Below are positions 43,132 to 54,800 of a stretch of 64,000 bases of DNA, in pieces. The stretch comes from Undaria pinnatifida. Lineage: Eukaryota > Sar > Phaeophyceae > Laminariales > Alariaceae. Below the pieces are notes generated by a model, which saw nothing but the letters and a program-made list of their open reading frames with translations, did no database searches and was not told the origin of the DNA. Each line of letters opens with the position of its first letter. Position 1 is the stretch's first letter. The stretch lies in NCBI GenBank assembly GCA_012845835.1, contig JABAKD010000006.1, forward strand, positions 3,863,124 to 3,927,123, written 5' to 3'. The translations under genes and the position numbers were made by a program.

Positions 43132-43656
43132 GCCCCAATCAAACCCTGCTGGTACGTACTGCTGTGCTACTGAACCGGTGCTGCTGCTACTTGAACCTTA
43201 CAGTGGGCACAAAAATATTCGTTTCTTAGTAGCTCTTCTTCGGGGGGCATCAGGTGTGGCCGGGCGGGACGTCGAAAAATCCCCCAAGACACGACAAATC
43301 ATGTTCTTTGTCATCATGCATCGCAAATTAGAAGTTCGCTTCGCTCGTACTTGCTGGTACCAGGTACCTGGTGTATAGGTACTCGCACAACAAGCACGCC
43401 AATCTTCACCTACGCCGATGAAGCTGTTGCTACTCCGGCAAATCCAAGTTGCTCTGGTATCTCGTAAGCTGCAGCCAAAGCTACCCACGTTGGAGCGCCT
43501 TCCTGGACATCAATTCAAACGAGGGGCATGCCCTCACACGCGCTCTCGTTGTGTAGAAAGAAAACATAGACATGCACCCACACGACACACAATAATCAAC
43601 GCGATCTTTGGGACCAGCAGTCCTCTGGGGAACTCACCCGTGTGGACTCACAGAGA

Positions 43657-44027
43657 AACAACCAGGTACACAGGCGCCACTGTAGTAGTAACCGGTGATG
43701 CGGATCCTCTCAACCCTCGGGCGGGTCTGCGATAGGGGATGGAGTGGAGAGTAGAGCATGATGGGGACAGTACTGTGGGGGCCCCGCATAGGAATATTGT
43801 GGAAACCCTCGCAACAGCAGTCCAGAAGAGGAGACATAACAAACAACCCGGTACATAGGCGCCACTGGTGGAGTAGTATACACCGGTGATACGGATCCTC
43901 TCAACCCTCGGTCAGGTCTGCGATAGGGGATGGAATGGAGAGTAGAGCATGATGGGGACAGTACTGTAGGGTCCCCGCATATAGGGATTTTGTGAAACCC
44001 TCGCAACAGCAGTCCAAAAGTCTTGAG
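43657..44027. repeat. Tandem duplication of ~185 bp
   Basis: Two copies share GGTGAT-CGGATCCTCTCAACCC, GTCTGCGATAGGGGATGGA, GAGAGTAGAGCATGATGGGG and AACCCTCGCAACAGCAGTCC. Divergence is low. Confidence 0.85.
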
Positions 44028-44340
44028 GATACAAAAGAACAAAAGAAAAGAGACAGAACATGATACATACACCCGGGACACCCGTACAAGTTGCAGAGGC
44101 GTTTCTAACGGCAAGATGCAAATGGCCAAAATCGACACAGCAACAACACAGTGACACCACCCGTGACAAGTCAGATTTCACGAGTTTTGGGGGGGGTTGT
44201 TACTCGGCTGAAACGGGTTTATTATGTGGTTGGGTCCCGGTGGGTATCGCTCAACGAACAACATGTGCGAACGATATTATTAGACTAGATATACCTGGTA
44301 AGTAGTTGGCGCGAGCCCTGGCACCGGAAGAATTGCAGGC

Positions 44341-44640
44341 TTGGTGCCGGTATGCTGGATGATGCCGTCTGCTTTTTCCCCCGACAAGTTCAGACTCTAC
44401 TCGGGCACCAGCAGTGTGCGTGTTCTTCACATTCAATTTATATTTTCGCCCATCTACATCCAGCACAACCAGCGGTATCCGTGCCGATGCCTCCTAGAGA
44501 GACAGGCCCTCTTTGTGGTCACAAACTACGAGACAGATACACATTGCAAATACGGCAATGTGATTTGGTCATGCAACGCAAGCCCCAACGAACACGCGGG
44601 AATACTGAAGGAGGGACCCGTACGAAGCACCATGGGAAGG
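44341..44640 (+). other. Unrecognised open frame sharing sequence with the window start
   Basis: An open frame reads CRCLLERQALFVVTNYETDT then HCKYGNVIWSCNAS. Positions 44517-44578 are clearly related to 1-60 of the window, where VTNYETERHC can be read. Conservation of the amino-acid reading at two distant places hints at a gene fragment or a mobile element's coding part. No family is recognised. Confidence 0.25.
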
Positions 44641-47578
44641 AAAGTGCCGTGGAAGATCGAAGCACAGCAGTGAAAGCCCCTTGGAAGCATGGGCGTCCAT
44701 GAAAGAAGGCACCTTGTGGGAGTCCATGAAAGCACCATGGTTGTGCATCGTGCACCGCATGGGAGTCCACAAAAACGCCATGGAAGTGCCATGGGACTCC
44801 GTGAAAGCACGCGCACACGCTACGAGTATGGGGGTCCACATGAAGGCACTTCTATTATAGAGAATAACCACCCATGGGAGCCTACGCAAGCACCAGGGAA
44901 GCACCACCAGCCCATGAAAGCACGAAGAAGGCATCATGGATGTCTGTGAAATCATCGTGGGAGGCGAAGAAGGCGCCAGAAGAACCATGCGAGTACACAT
45001 GAAAGCACCATTGAGTCCATGAAAACGCCATGGTACCCATGGGAGTCCATGGAAGCACCACGAAAGCATCATGGGAGTCCATGAAAGCACCACGGAAGCA
45101 CCATCGGAGTGGATGAACCCACGATAGAAGCACCATGGATGGGAGCCAAAGAAATCGCCATGGCAGGAAGCATCGAGGATGCTGTCCATAAAGTACCGTG
45201 GGAGTCCCCGAAAGCATCATGAAAGAACTATGGGAGCCCAAGAAAGCACTACGGGAACACCATGGATGATGTGCATGAAAGCACTATGGAAGTTCCATGG
45301 GAGTCAATGATAGCACCATGGGGGACCACATGAAAACACCATTGATTGGGGTCCATTAAAGCGCCCCGGGAGTCCTTGAAAACACTACGGGAGTCCACGA
45401 AAGAACCATGAGCGTTCATGAAAGAACCATGGAAGCAGCATGGGAGTCCATGATGCACCATGTGATATCCACGTGGAAGAACCATGGAATCAACTCGGGA
45501 ATCCATGGTAGCACCGTGTGATATCGACGTGGAAGCATCATCGAACCATGAAGGCACGATGGAAATCCGTTAAAGTACCATAAAGGATGAAAGCCCCATG
45601 GAGCACCGTCGGAATCCATGAAAGCGCCGTGGGTGCTCATGACAGCACGATGGGAGTCCGCATGGAAGCATTATAGAAGCCCCGTCGGAGTTTTTGAAGT
45701 CTCCATATACGGAAGCACTATTCCATGAAAGAGTTATTCCTTTACAGGGCAATATGGGAGTCCATGAAAGGGCCATGGGAGTCCACGAAAGAACCATGGA
45801 AGTCCACATGAAAGCACCATAATACATAGAAGCATCATGGATCTGCATGAGACCACCATGGAGGTACCATGCGAGTCAACGAAAGCAACATTGGGGTCCA
45901 AATGAAAGCACCATTGGGGTCCATGAAAGCGCCATGGGAATCATTGACAACACTATGGGCGTCCATGAAATAACCATGGAAGCACCATGGGAGTCCATAA
46001 GATAACCATGGAAGCACACGGGGGAAGTCCATAAAATCACCGTGCAATATCAACGTGAAAGCAGCATGGTACCATCGAGGCACGATGGAAGTTCATGAAA
46101 GCACCATAGAAACTTGAAAATATCATGAAAGCGCTCTCGAAATCCTTGAAAGCATCGTGGGTGCCCATGACAGCACGATGGGAGTCCATGAAAGCACGTA
46201 GAGACACCATGCATGGGAGTTTATGAGAGCAGCATGGAAGCACCATTCATTCCATAAAAGGGCCATCACATTAAAGGGCCATAAGGGAATCCATGAAAGG
46301 ACCATAGGAGTCCACGAAAGCACCATGGGAGTCCTAACAATGAAAGCACCATAGAATCATTATGGATGTGCATGAAGCCACAATGAAGGCACCATGGGAT
46401 TCAATGACAGCACCATAGAGGTCCGCATGATAGCACCAAATGTTGGGGTCCATGAACGCGCCATGGAAGTCCTTGACAGCACTAAGGGATTCCGTGAAAT
46501 AACCATGGAAGCACCATGGGAGTCCATGAAATAACCATGAAGAAGCAACACGGGGGTACATAAAATCACCATGTGATATCAACGTGGAAGCACCATAGTA
46601 CCATGGAGGCACGATGGAAGTCCATGAAAGTACCAGATAGAAACATGAAAGCCTCATGAAAGCACCGTCGAAATCCATGAAAGCATCGTGGGTGCCCATG
46701 ACAGCGCGATGGGAGTCCATGGAAGCACGATGGAAGCACGATGAGAGTGAATGAACGCACCATGGAGGCACCATTCCATAAAAGCGCCATCCCATTAAAG
46801 GGCCATAAGGGAGTCCATGAACGCATCATGTGAGTCCACAAAAGCACCATGGAAGCACGATGGGAGCCCGTCAATGCACATGGAAGCACCACGTATGTGG
46901 TGCATGAAAGCAATACGGGGGCACCGTGGGAGCCAGTGCAATTATCATGCGGGCCATTGGAGTCTATAAGAGCACCATGGGGCTCCATGAAAACACTACA
47001 AGAGTCACGGGAAGAACCATGGGCGTTCATAAAAGCACCATGAAGGCGGATGGGAGCCCATGAAAGTGACAAGGGAACGCCATGGAAGCACCATCGAGGG
47101 ATGATGGGAGTCCATAAAAGCACCACCAAAATACTAAAGCCCCGTGGCGCAGCACCGTGAAAACTCGTGAAAGCACCATGGGCGAGTCCATGAGAGCACC
47201 GTGGGCGAGTCCATGAAATCAACATAGCAACACCATGGGAGTTTACGAAAGCAACATGGAGGCACCATTTTGTGAAAGAGCGCCATGGAGGGACTATGGG
47301 TGCCAATGAAACCACCACATGGGAATCCTCGAGAACAACATGGGAATCCACGAGAACAACATAGGAGTCCGAGGAAGAACCATGGACGGCCATGAAACCA
47401 TCGTGGAGACAGCATAGAAGTCAACGGAAAATCCACCATAGGAGTCTACATGCAAGCGCTATAGAAAGTTCACAATAGCGTCGTGGGAGTTGATGAAAAC
47501 ATCAAGGAAGGGTGAATGAGTCCACGAAGGGACCAGAGAAGCACCATGGGTGTTTATGAAGGCACCATAGAGGGCTGT
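44640..47578. repeat. 3-kb degenerate minisatellite, ATGGGAGTCCATGAAAGCACC
   Basis: Over a hundred irregular units built from ATGGGAGTCCATGAAAGCACC and a shorter ATGGAAGCACC fill almost 3 kb. The plus strand is full of in-unit TGA, while the minus strand stays open in all three frames (up to 275 codons, with HGAFMDSHG-like motifs). Because all minus frames are open and unit length varies, the frames are best seen as by-products. Confidence 0.9.
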
Positions 47579-47599
47579 AGCACGCACGATCGAATTATA

Positions 47600-48700
47600 A
47601 CACGGAGCATGCAAATATGATATTCGATTACTACTTATCTTACGACTGAGATGTTGTCTTTTAAACATACCTTTACAAAATAAAAAAAATGTACGACGTA
47701 TCGCAATTCTGCGCAACAACTTGGATTGTCTCTGGGTTAACCAGTGTCATCATGTACACACGTTTTGGGTTGATGACGATGTTCTCACATTATTACGAAG
47801 AGACTTTCATTTTCCGGAAATCTTAATAAAGTATAGCCCGTGATCACATAAAAAACCAGTTAAAAAAAGCACTCCGATGGTGAAGAAAAAACAAGCGTGA
47901 AACAGCACGTACGCACTCTGCGCACCCTTGCGCAGCCGCTTCCCCCAACCTCGAGCTCGCTCCCTCCTTCACTCTCGAGCACGCTCCCTCCCTCACTCTC
48001 GAGCACCCTCCAACTCCCAACCCTCGAGCACCCCCCCCACCCCTTCGAGAATCCTCCTTGCCTTCCACCGTCGAGCACTTTCTCCCCTCTGGACCCTCGA
48101 TCCTTGACCTCCACCAGTACCCCTCTCAACCCCTCTCCCACGCACACTCCCGAGCGGCTCCACCTCCCTCTCCACCTCCCTCACGCCTACCCTTGGGCCC
48201 CGCCCCACAACCCTCGAGCGACCCCCCCCCCCCCCCCCCCCCCAACAAGCTGCGAGGGGCTATGATCTTAAGATAAGGCCATGCATGATATGAGTTCAGC
48301 CCCCCGCCACCAAACAACTTTTGAGCATAGCGTACGCAAAGTCCACCAAACAGAGTCGACCAAGTTCATATTTATTTTCATAAAAAGCAGAATGGCTATG
48401 TTCTTTCCACATATTTTTTTTTCATGTGTACATGACATCAGAGCTGCCGGGACATAGCACACTAGAACTTGCGGCATTTACAAGCATTTCCCCTCCTGAC
48501 GCTGTACCCCCTGAAAGCGCATGCCGGTATACTCTACCGGGCTGTATCAAGACTACTACCTGAAAACTCCATGTACTGTAGTGACAGTCCTCAGCCAGTT
48601 CACGACGAAACAACAGGCTTGAGCACGAAAAGAGTGTTCATTTTTTCTATGTACTTCAAACGAGTACTATACCTGTCTTGAAATGTAGGGACCGTGTTGG
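47600..48700. other. Stretch without a recognisable gene; C-rich tract inside
   Basis: From 47935 to 48245 the plus strand is C/T-rich with recurrent CTCGAGCAC units and ends in an 18-C run. AT-rich sequence lies on both sides. No exon is recognisable. Confidence 0.45.
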
Positions 48701-48716
48701 CGTTGATACTACAGTA

Positions 48717-49157
48717 GATTCGTGCTATGAACGAGGTGCAAACCTATTTTTGGGGGGGGCTCTTCACTTCAGGAGGCCCACTCCGACCCAAAACCGGCCG
48801 CAGCATGCTACGGTATAGGTGCGCCGTTTTTTTGCAAACGCTGTTAACCTGATGAGGAGCTTTTCTCACCTTCTCCCCGAAATTGAATAGGAGCAAATAC
48901 AATTACACCCTGACGGACAATCATATGGCCTATGAACCCCTTTTAGAACCCTACATTCCCTGCCTATACTCATTTCAAGTAACTTGTCCCTAAAAACGGG
49001 TTTCCCGTTGTAGAGGCGGTAACAGGCATAAAACGAAAACCATTCGCAAAAAAACAAAAAGAAAGTCCGACTATTTTTTGGTTTAAGGAGAGCCCAGTCG
49101 CTCAGAAAATGTCCCAGGCAAGATGTGCTAACTCTATCGTAGAACACGTCATCCCAA
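48717..49157. mobile_element. MITE family A, composite or nested copy
   Basis: A left end (TTCGTGCTATGAACGAGGTGC) at 48717 is followed at 48804 by a second one (GCATGCTACGGTATAGGTGCG), with the usual internal blocks and a right end CTCTATCGTAGAACACGTC. No matching duplication was found, so it is either nested or recombined. Confidence 0.5.
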
Positions 49158-49928
49158 CTGCTGTGATAACGCACGGAAATGCAAACCCGATGAAAGCTCC
49201 CATGGCCTAGATACACAACGAATGGTGAAGTATGTTGGCAATAATTGAGGAGCCCCGTCGGTCAGAAATAAGTTAGCCTAAAAGAGGTACTGTACCTCTA
49301 TCGAGTTATCTTCACGGTAGGTACGGGTGCAGCAGAAGTTTTGGGACTCCTAGCGTGAGGAAGCTCAGAATCTCATCCCCAAAACATGCAGTATGCAGAT
49401 ATTCGCTCTCGCAACCGGACCATCATTTCTATGCACTAGTATTAAAACAAAGGCCCTCGTAAAATTATCATACCAATCGACAGTTTCACGGTTCGGGAGC
49501 TCAACCGTAACATTATCAGAAATGTTTGGCCCAAAGAGTGCAATTCCTACCGTGGAATGACTCATAGGTTAGCCTAAAAGAGGTACTGTACCTCTTATCG
49601 TAGTCATTAACACCCGACGATGGTTACCCTTTCTGTCCGGAGTAGTATGCTACAGGCCGATTCCTCCATCGGAAAACGAAACACACGTAGATGTGATCAA
49701 AGGGTAGAGCAAGAACAAGTATTTCTCTGATCCCAAGAGTATGTTTCGTCCTCGCATCATGCGGGTACCTGGTGCAGCTGTTCACAAGTCGAGGGCAGAT
49801 CGCCATCTAGATCATCTAGATCCTACATCTGTCCTTGTAATATAATAGTCTATATGTTGTACAGGATCTGTGTAGTTCAGATCCAATCCAGGAAACACGT
49901 GCCAAATAATGAAATCGTACGGTTCCCG

Positions 49929-50495
49929 ACCAAGGCTACGGCAGGTAGGGGGGATGTTACGACGGTGTTATGATGGTGTTATGATGATGTTATGATGGTG
50001 TTATGATGATGTAACGATGATGTTATGATGATGTTATGATGATGTTATGGTGATGTTATGATGATGTTATGATGATGTTACGACGATGTTATGCTGATGT
50101 TACGACGATGTTATGCTGATGTTATGATGATGTTATGATGATGTTATGGTGGTGTTACGACGATGTTACGACGATGATATGCTGATGTTATGATGATGCT
50201 ACGACGATGTTATGCTGATGTTATGAGGATGTTAAGATACACCCCCATATTCACCACCGGGTTTTCAGCACTGCCACCAGTGACTCTTAATATACCTCGC
50301 AGACGAAAGTAATATAGGTGATTGTGTTGGCGCGGCGCCGCTTTCCATTCCGTTGCGGATTCACACCGAAACATTAGAACAACACGAAAGCTCAAGGCCG
50401 CAAAGGAACAGGCGGGGTCACTCGCGCGAGTGGCCCCCGAGCTACTGCAAAAAAAATGACCCACAAATGACCACCCTCCCGTAGCGACGATCTCC
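49929..50495. mobile_element. MITE family B relative expanded by a 12-bp array
   Basis: The left end ACCAAGGCTACGGCAGGTAG and the inner part near 50420 (AGGCGGGGTCACTCGCGCGAG) match family B. Between them lies an array of GATGATGTTATG units from about 49960 to 50236. The right end (CCTCCCGTAGCGACG) is weak. Confidence 0.55.
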
Positions 50496-50668
50496 CACCT
50501 GGTAATAACATGATCTGGGCCGTGCAGGCCATATAGATCAGGGCTATATCTTCTCTTAGATAGATAAGATCTGGATTATCTAGATCGTGGATTGTCCGCA
50601 GTGTGCAGCTGCCACATACCCATAAAGGGGTTAGTAAATGAATTAACCTGGAAAAACCGTATACCGCC

Positions 50669-50922
50669 GACGCGTGCTACGGTAGAGGTGATCCGAGTTT
50701 TTTTCTGAGGTTCCTCAATTTGGGAGCGTAAGGCCCTCCCCAAAAAACTGATTTGGAGAAAGAAAAAAACTGCTGACCGGATGAAAAATCCCATGGCCTG
50801 GATACACGACGAGAATCATGCAAAAAAAAATGATCTGTTTCCGACGATTTTGGGTTAAGGAGCCCCGTCATTCAGAAATCGTTCTTGCCAAAAAAGGGTA
50901 TACCTCTATCGTAGCACGCGTC
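50669..50922. mobile_element. MITE family A, intact copy with 4-bp duplication
   Basis: Ends GACGCGTGCTACGGTAGAGG and CCTCTATCGTAGCACGCGTC. Flanked by CGCC on both sides (50665-50668 and 50923-50926). Inside in order: TGAGGTTCCTCAA, AACTGATTTGGAG, CCATGGCCTGG, GAGAATCATG, GATTTTGGGTTAAGGAGCC. Length 254 bp. It is among the best preserved copies. Confidence 0.9.
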
Positions 50923-50929
50923 CGCCGAA

Positions 50930-51780
50930 ACAGTATGCGACCACCCTAACCGAAAAGGCATGCTGCAACGACTACCACCACCGAAATAGCATCCCGTAAT
51001 GATTACCAGAACCTGAACAGACCCCGCTCCCCGTCGTTGACTACGTCGATCTGCTTCTTCACATCATGCGAAGAAAACCCCCCCTGAGGCCGGGAACCCA
51101 CAAAGTAAGACAGGGAGAAAACAACGAGACACGCAGAGAGGGGAAACGGAGCGCGGGGGCGGGAGATTGTTTGCGAAGATACACGGGCGAGCGAGCGAGT
51201 TAGTAGAAACGGTGACTTGATCTGACTAAAGGAGGGGAGAAGAAACGAACGAACGAACGAAAGAACAAAGGTACAAGGCTGAGGTATTCGAGTCTGTGAA
51301 CGCCTGATAAATTAGCGTCCCAGGGCACTCGCAAAAAGGGCTATATTCTATATGTATTGGTTTACGTTTTTGGTGGGTCAAGACATGCACCGCCATGGAC
51401 TGTTGTATTTACGGTGCGTCAGCAAATTATTGTTTTTCAAGTCCGTTGTCGACTGAGATACAGACCGATTCGCGCTATCAACATCGGTCTAAAGTCGGCA
51501 GTAAATATCGTGCTACTCCTCCTGCCGTAGCGCATCCGAACAGACAAGCAAAAGGAGCGAACGAAGAAACAAAGAGAACGTGCTAATACGGCTGTTCAAG
51601 GCTTCGGTAGATTGGGTACTTGCTCCCTTCTTCACTACACGGTTTGAGCGACTCTCCCGATTGACGTTGCACCCCACGGAAAAAAAAAAAACTCGTGGTG
51701 ATTGGTTTTGGCGAAGCGTAGCAAATCCTTCCATGGCGGGTTCATGTCGCCAAAACAAGGTACACAAGAAAGCCTAAGAC
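50930..51780. other. Downstream flank of the ankyrin gene, no further gene seen
   Basis: Mixed sequence with an ACGA microsatellite at about 51244-51265. A TE-like block near 51760-51860 (GCCAAGGAACAGGGGGGGT, CCCCGAGCCACTG) resembles the inner end of family B. No exon is recognisable. Confidence 0.4.
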
Positions 51781-51859
51781 CGCCAAGGAACAGGGGGGGT
51801 AACCCCGAGAATGACCCCGAGCCACTGTAAAAAATGCCTCCAAGAGCGACGCCTTTAGC

Positions 51860-54800
51860 CTAGCCTTGGTCTGCTTCGGAGGCTACCTTTACCTTCGCGG
51901 CGATGTATCGCTGTAGCTCCGGCCCCGAGAAGCGCTTGGCCATGTCCAGGACAGATTCACCGTTCGGCGTACCGTCGTTCACTACCGCCCCCCTGTCCAC
52001 CAAATACCTAGTTTTGTTTTGTGCGGAGGCGGAGGATAGGAGGGAGGAGGGGGGGGGCGGGGGGTGGGGTCATTATTATACATGGCCGAAGTCTGTCAGA
52101 GCGTAAACCCTTGCATCCCTACAATGCGCGGACGGAACTCGTCAGCTTTTCATTCAACAGAGGCAGACATTGCGTGCACCAAGCACGAAGCGCCATGGGG
52201 TGCTCGGCGAGTCGCATGACGGAGGGAAGTCGCTTGAAGAGGGGGGGGGTTATGCTAGCTTGTTTCTTGCCTCAGGTAATTTGACCATTGACAACTGCGT
52301 GTGCTTCCGTTTTGAGGTGAAGCACCGTTCGTACTGGAGATAGAAATACTCCCAAGGTTTAGGTGCTCATTACGTTTTTTACATGTCATACAAAAGAATA
52401 CCCCCTTGCATCTCAATACTTTTTTCTGTGATATGCAAAGGTGGAAGGGCGCCGGGGGGGGGGACGGGCGAGGGGGGGAGGAAGGGAAAGAAGGACGGGA
52501 GGGGGGGGGGAGGGGGAGGGGCTGGAGAAGGACGGGGAGGGGGGGGGGAGGGGGGAAGGCGCCGAGGGAGAGGGGGGGGGGAGCAGAGAGGGGGAGGGGG
52601 GCAAGGGAGGGGGGAGGGGGTGTACTCATGTCATGCATAGCCGCAGTCGAATAACCATAAACCTTCGCATTCTTACAAAATCGGGACGGAGCACGTCGGG
52701 TTTTCACCGACCAGGCAAACATCGCGTGCACCAATCGCGACGAAGCGCTATGAGGTTTTCGGCGAGACGCATTAAGGATGAGCTGCATCAAACCATTAAC
52801 CTTTTTTGACGCGGCCTTCTGCACCTTGTGCGTACTTTTCTTGCATATGGACGACAGCTTCGATTTTTTGTTTTCTGGCGTGGGCATAGAGAGGGGGGGA
52901 GTTAGGAGGATAGAGGGGTGTACTCAGTTTGTGCATGGCCGTAGTCGAATAACCAGAGACCCTCGCATCGCTACCATGCCGGGACGGAGCACGTCGGGTT
53001 TTCACCGACCAGACAGACATTGCTTGCACCAAGCGCGAAGCGCCGTGAGGTGTTCGGCGAGTCGCATGAAGGGTGAACTGCATCCTTTCCGAGAACCTCT
53101 CGTAAGACGGACTTTGGCACCTCGTGCGTACCGTCTTGCTCATGGATGACAGCGCCAATGAGTTGCTTTGTTTTCTGGTGTGTTCACTCCACAGACAGCA
53201 ATGGTTATTACATGTAACCGCCTCGTGTTTGCCTCAACATATTCACACTAGGTGATGCCATCATTCCCCTTGTGCGGAGTTAGGGTGCTCCACCTCGCAC
53301 TCTAACTCCAAGGAGCATCATGGTAACCGCCCCTGAAAACAAACAAAAACGATACCCTGGACCAAGGCTACGGTAGGGGGGGTACCCCTATTTTCACTGG
53401 TGTGCTTGAGCCACTCGCACGAGTAGCTCTGTACCCTACGGATAAAGATGGTTTAGGAACTTGGTTTGCCGCAGCTTAGATCACCTTTGCATTGCGGATT
53501 GGTTTCTTCAATGAAAACATAAAGAAACGTAAGATTGCATAGGAACAAAGGGGTTACTCGCGCGAGTAACCCCTAGCCACTGAAATAAAAGGCCCAAAGG
53601 GGGACCCCCCTACCGTAGCCTGGGTCCCTGGTTGTCTAGCTCACACAGTGATTGGCATGTGTTACGGCATCGTTGCCAATCAACGCCAATCCCAACATAC
53701 ATGCGATGTTCTACAGCGTCGGTGCCAACCAAGGCCACCTATTATGCGCATATATTTTTTCAGAGGAGGTAGAGGGGGGGGGGGGAAGAAGGCTGAAGCA
53801 AGCGAGGGAGGGGGAGGTGGGATGAAGGGCAACACGCGTTCGATATAACAGATAAAAAAAACGGCATTCGACGAATCGAGCCTATAGTACGATACCGAAC
53901 ACCCACTCTCAGGTTACCGTACCACTCAGCGTAGTGCCCCCGTCCTCTGCACTCTGAAAGCCCACCTTGTCATCGTGAGATCGCCTTTGGCCACGGCCTG
54001 CATCAAAGGGGTCCACCCCGTCTTGCTCTTCAACGACAGCCGAGCGCCGCCAGCCTGAACCAGATACCTTATCCGACGCGTTAAAGTTGTACGTATCAGG
54101 GGGTGGGGGTGGCGATGAGGGGGGAGGGTGGGGGTAGGGGGGAAAGGTGGGGTCAAGGGTGGGGATGGGGGTGGGGGTGGAGGTGGAAGCGGGGGTGGGG
54201 GGGGCAGTGGATTGGGGGTGGGCGGAGGGGGGATGGAGGCGGAGAGTTGGGGGGGGGGGGGGGGGGGCACGATAGGGGTACGAGCTATTTTTTCTGGGGC
54301 TCTTTCCTCACCTAAGGAGACCTGAAAAAACAAAATTGGGGAAAGAGAGAAAAATTGAGGAAAAAGAGAAAATCAACACTGGACGAACAACCCACCCCGT
54401 GGCCTAATGTATGTAGGTACTATTAGTGTGGTAGAAACGAATAGTGTGTGCAAGGTAAAACAAAATAAAAAGGTTTTCCCCCACGATAATGGATTTTACG
54501 GGGCTCCGCTAATAAAAATAAAATGAAAAACTTTTAGCCAAAAACGTGCTCTACCCCGTCTCGTAGCACGCGTCGAGGGTGGGGCGAGGGCTTTAAACGA
54601 CAGTCGAGCGCTGCCTGCCCGAGCCAGGCATGTTATCCGACGCATTCATTTGTAGGCCATTTGTGAGTTGTAAATGTCAGGGAATTGGAGTCGGGATGGG
54701 CGTTCAGGTTGGGATGGAGGTGGGCGAGGGAGGGGGTGGGGCGTTAGAGGGGATTACATGGGGGGGGCGGGGAGGAGGCGGGGGCGGGGGCGGGGGAGAT

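Noticed and set aside
44569-47393. Minus-strand open frames of 153-275 codons as a repetitive protein gene
   Set aside because: All three minus frames are open because the repeat unit lacks stops on that strand, unit length is variable and frames shift along the array. There is no splice or start context that prefers one frame.
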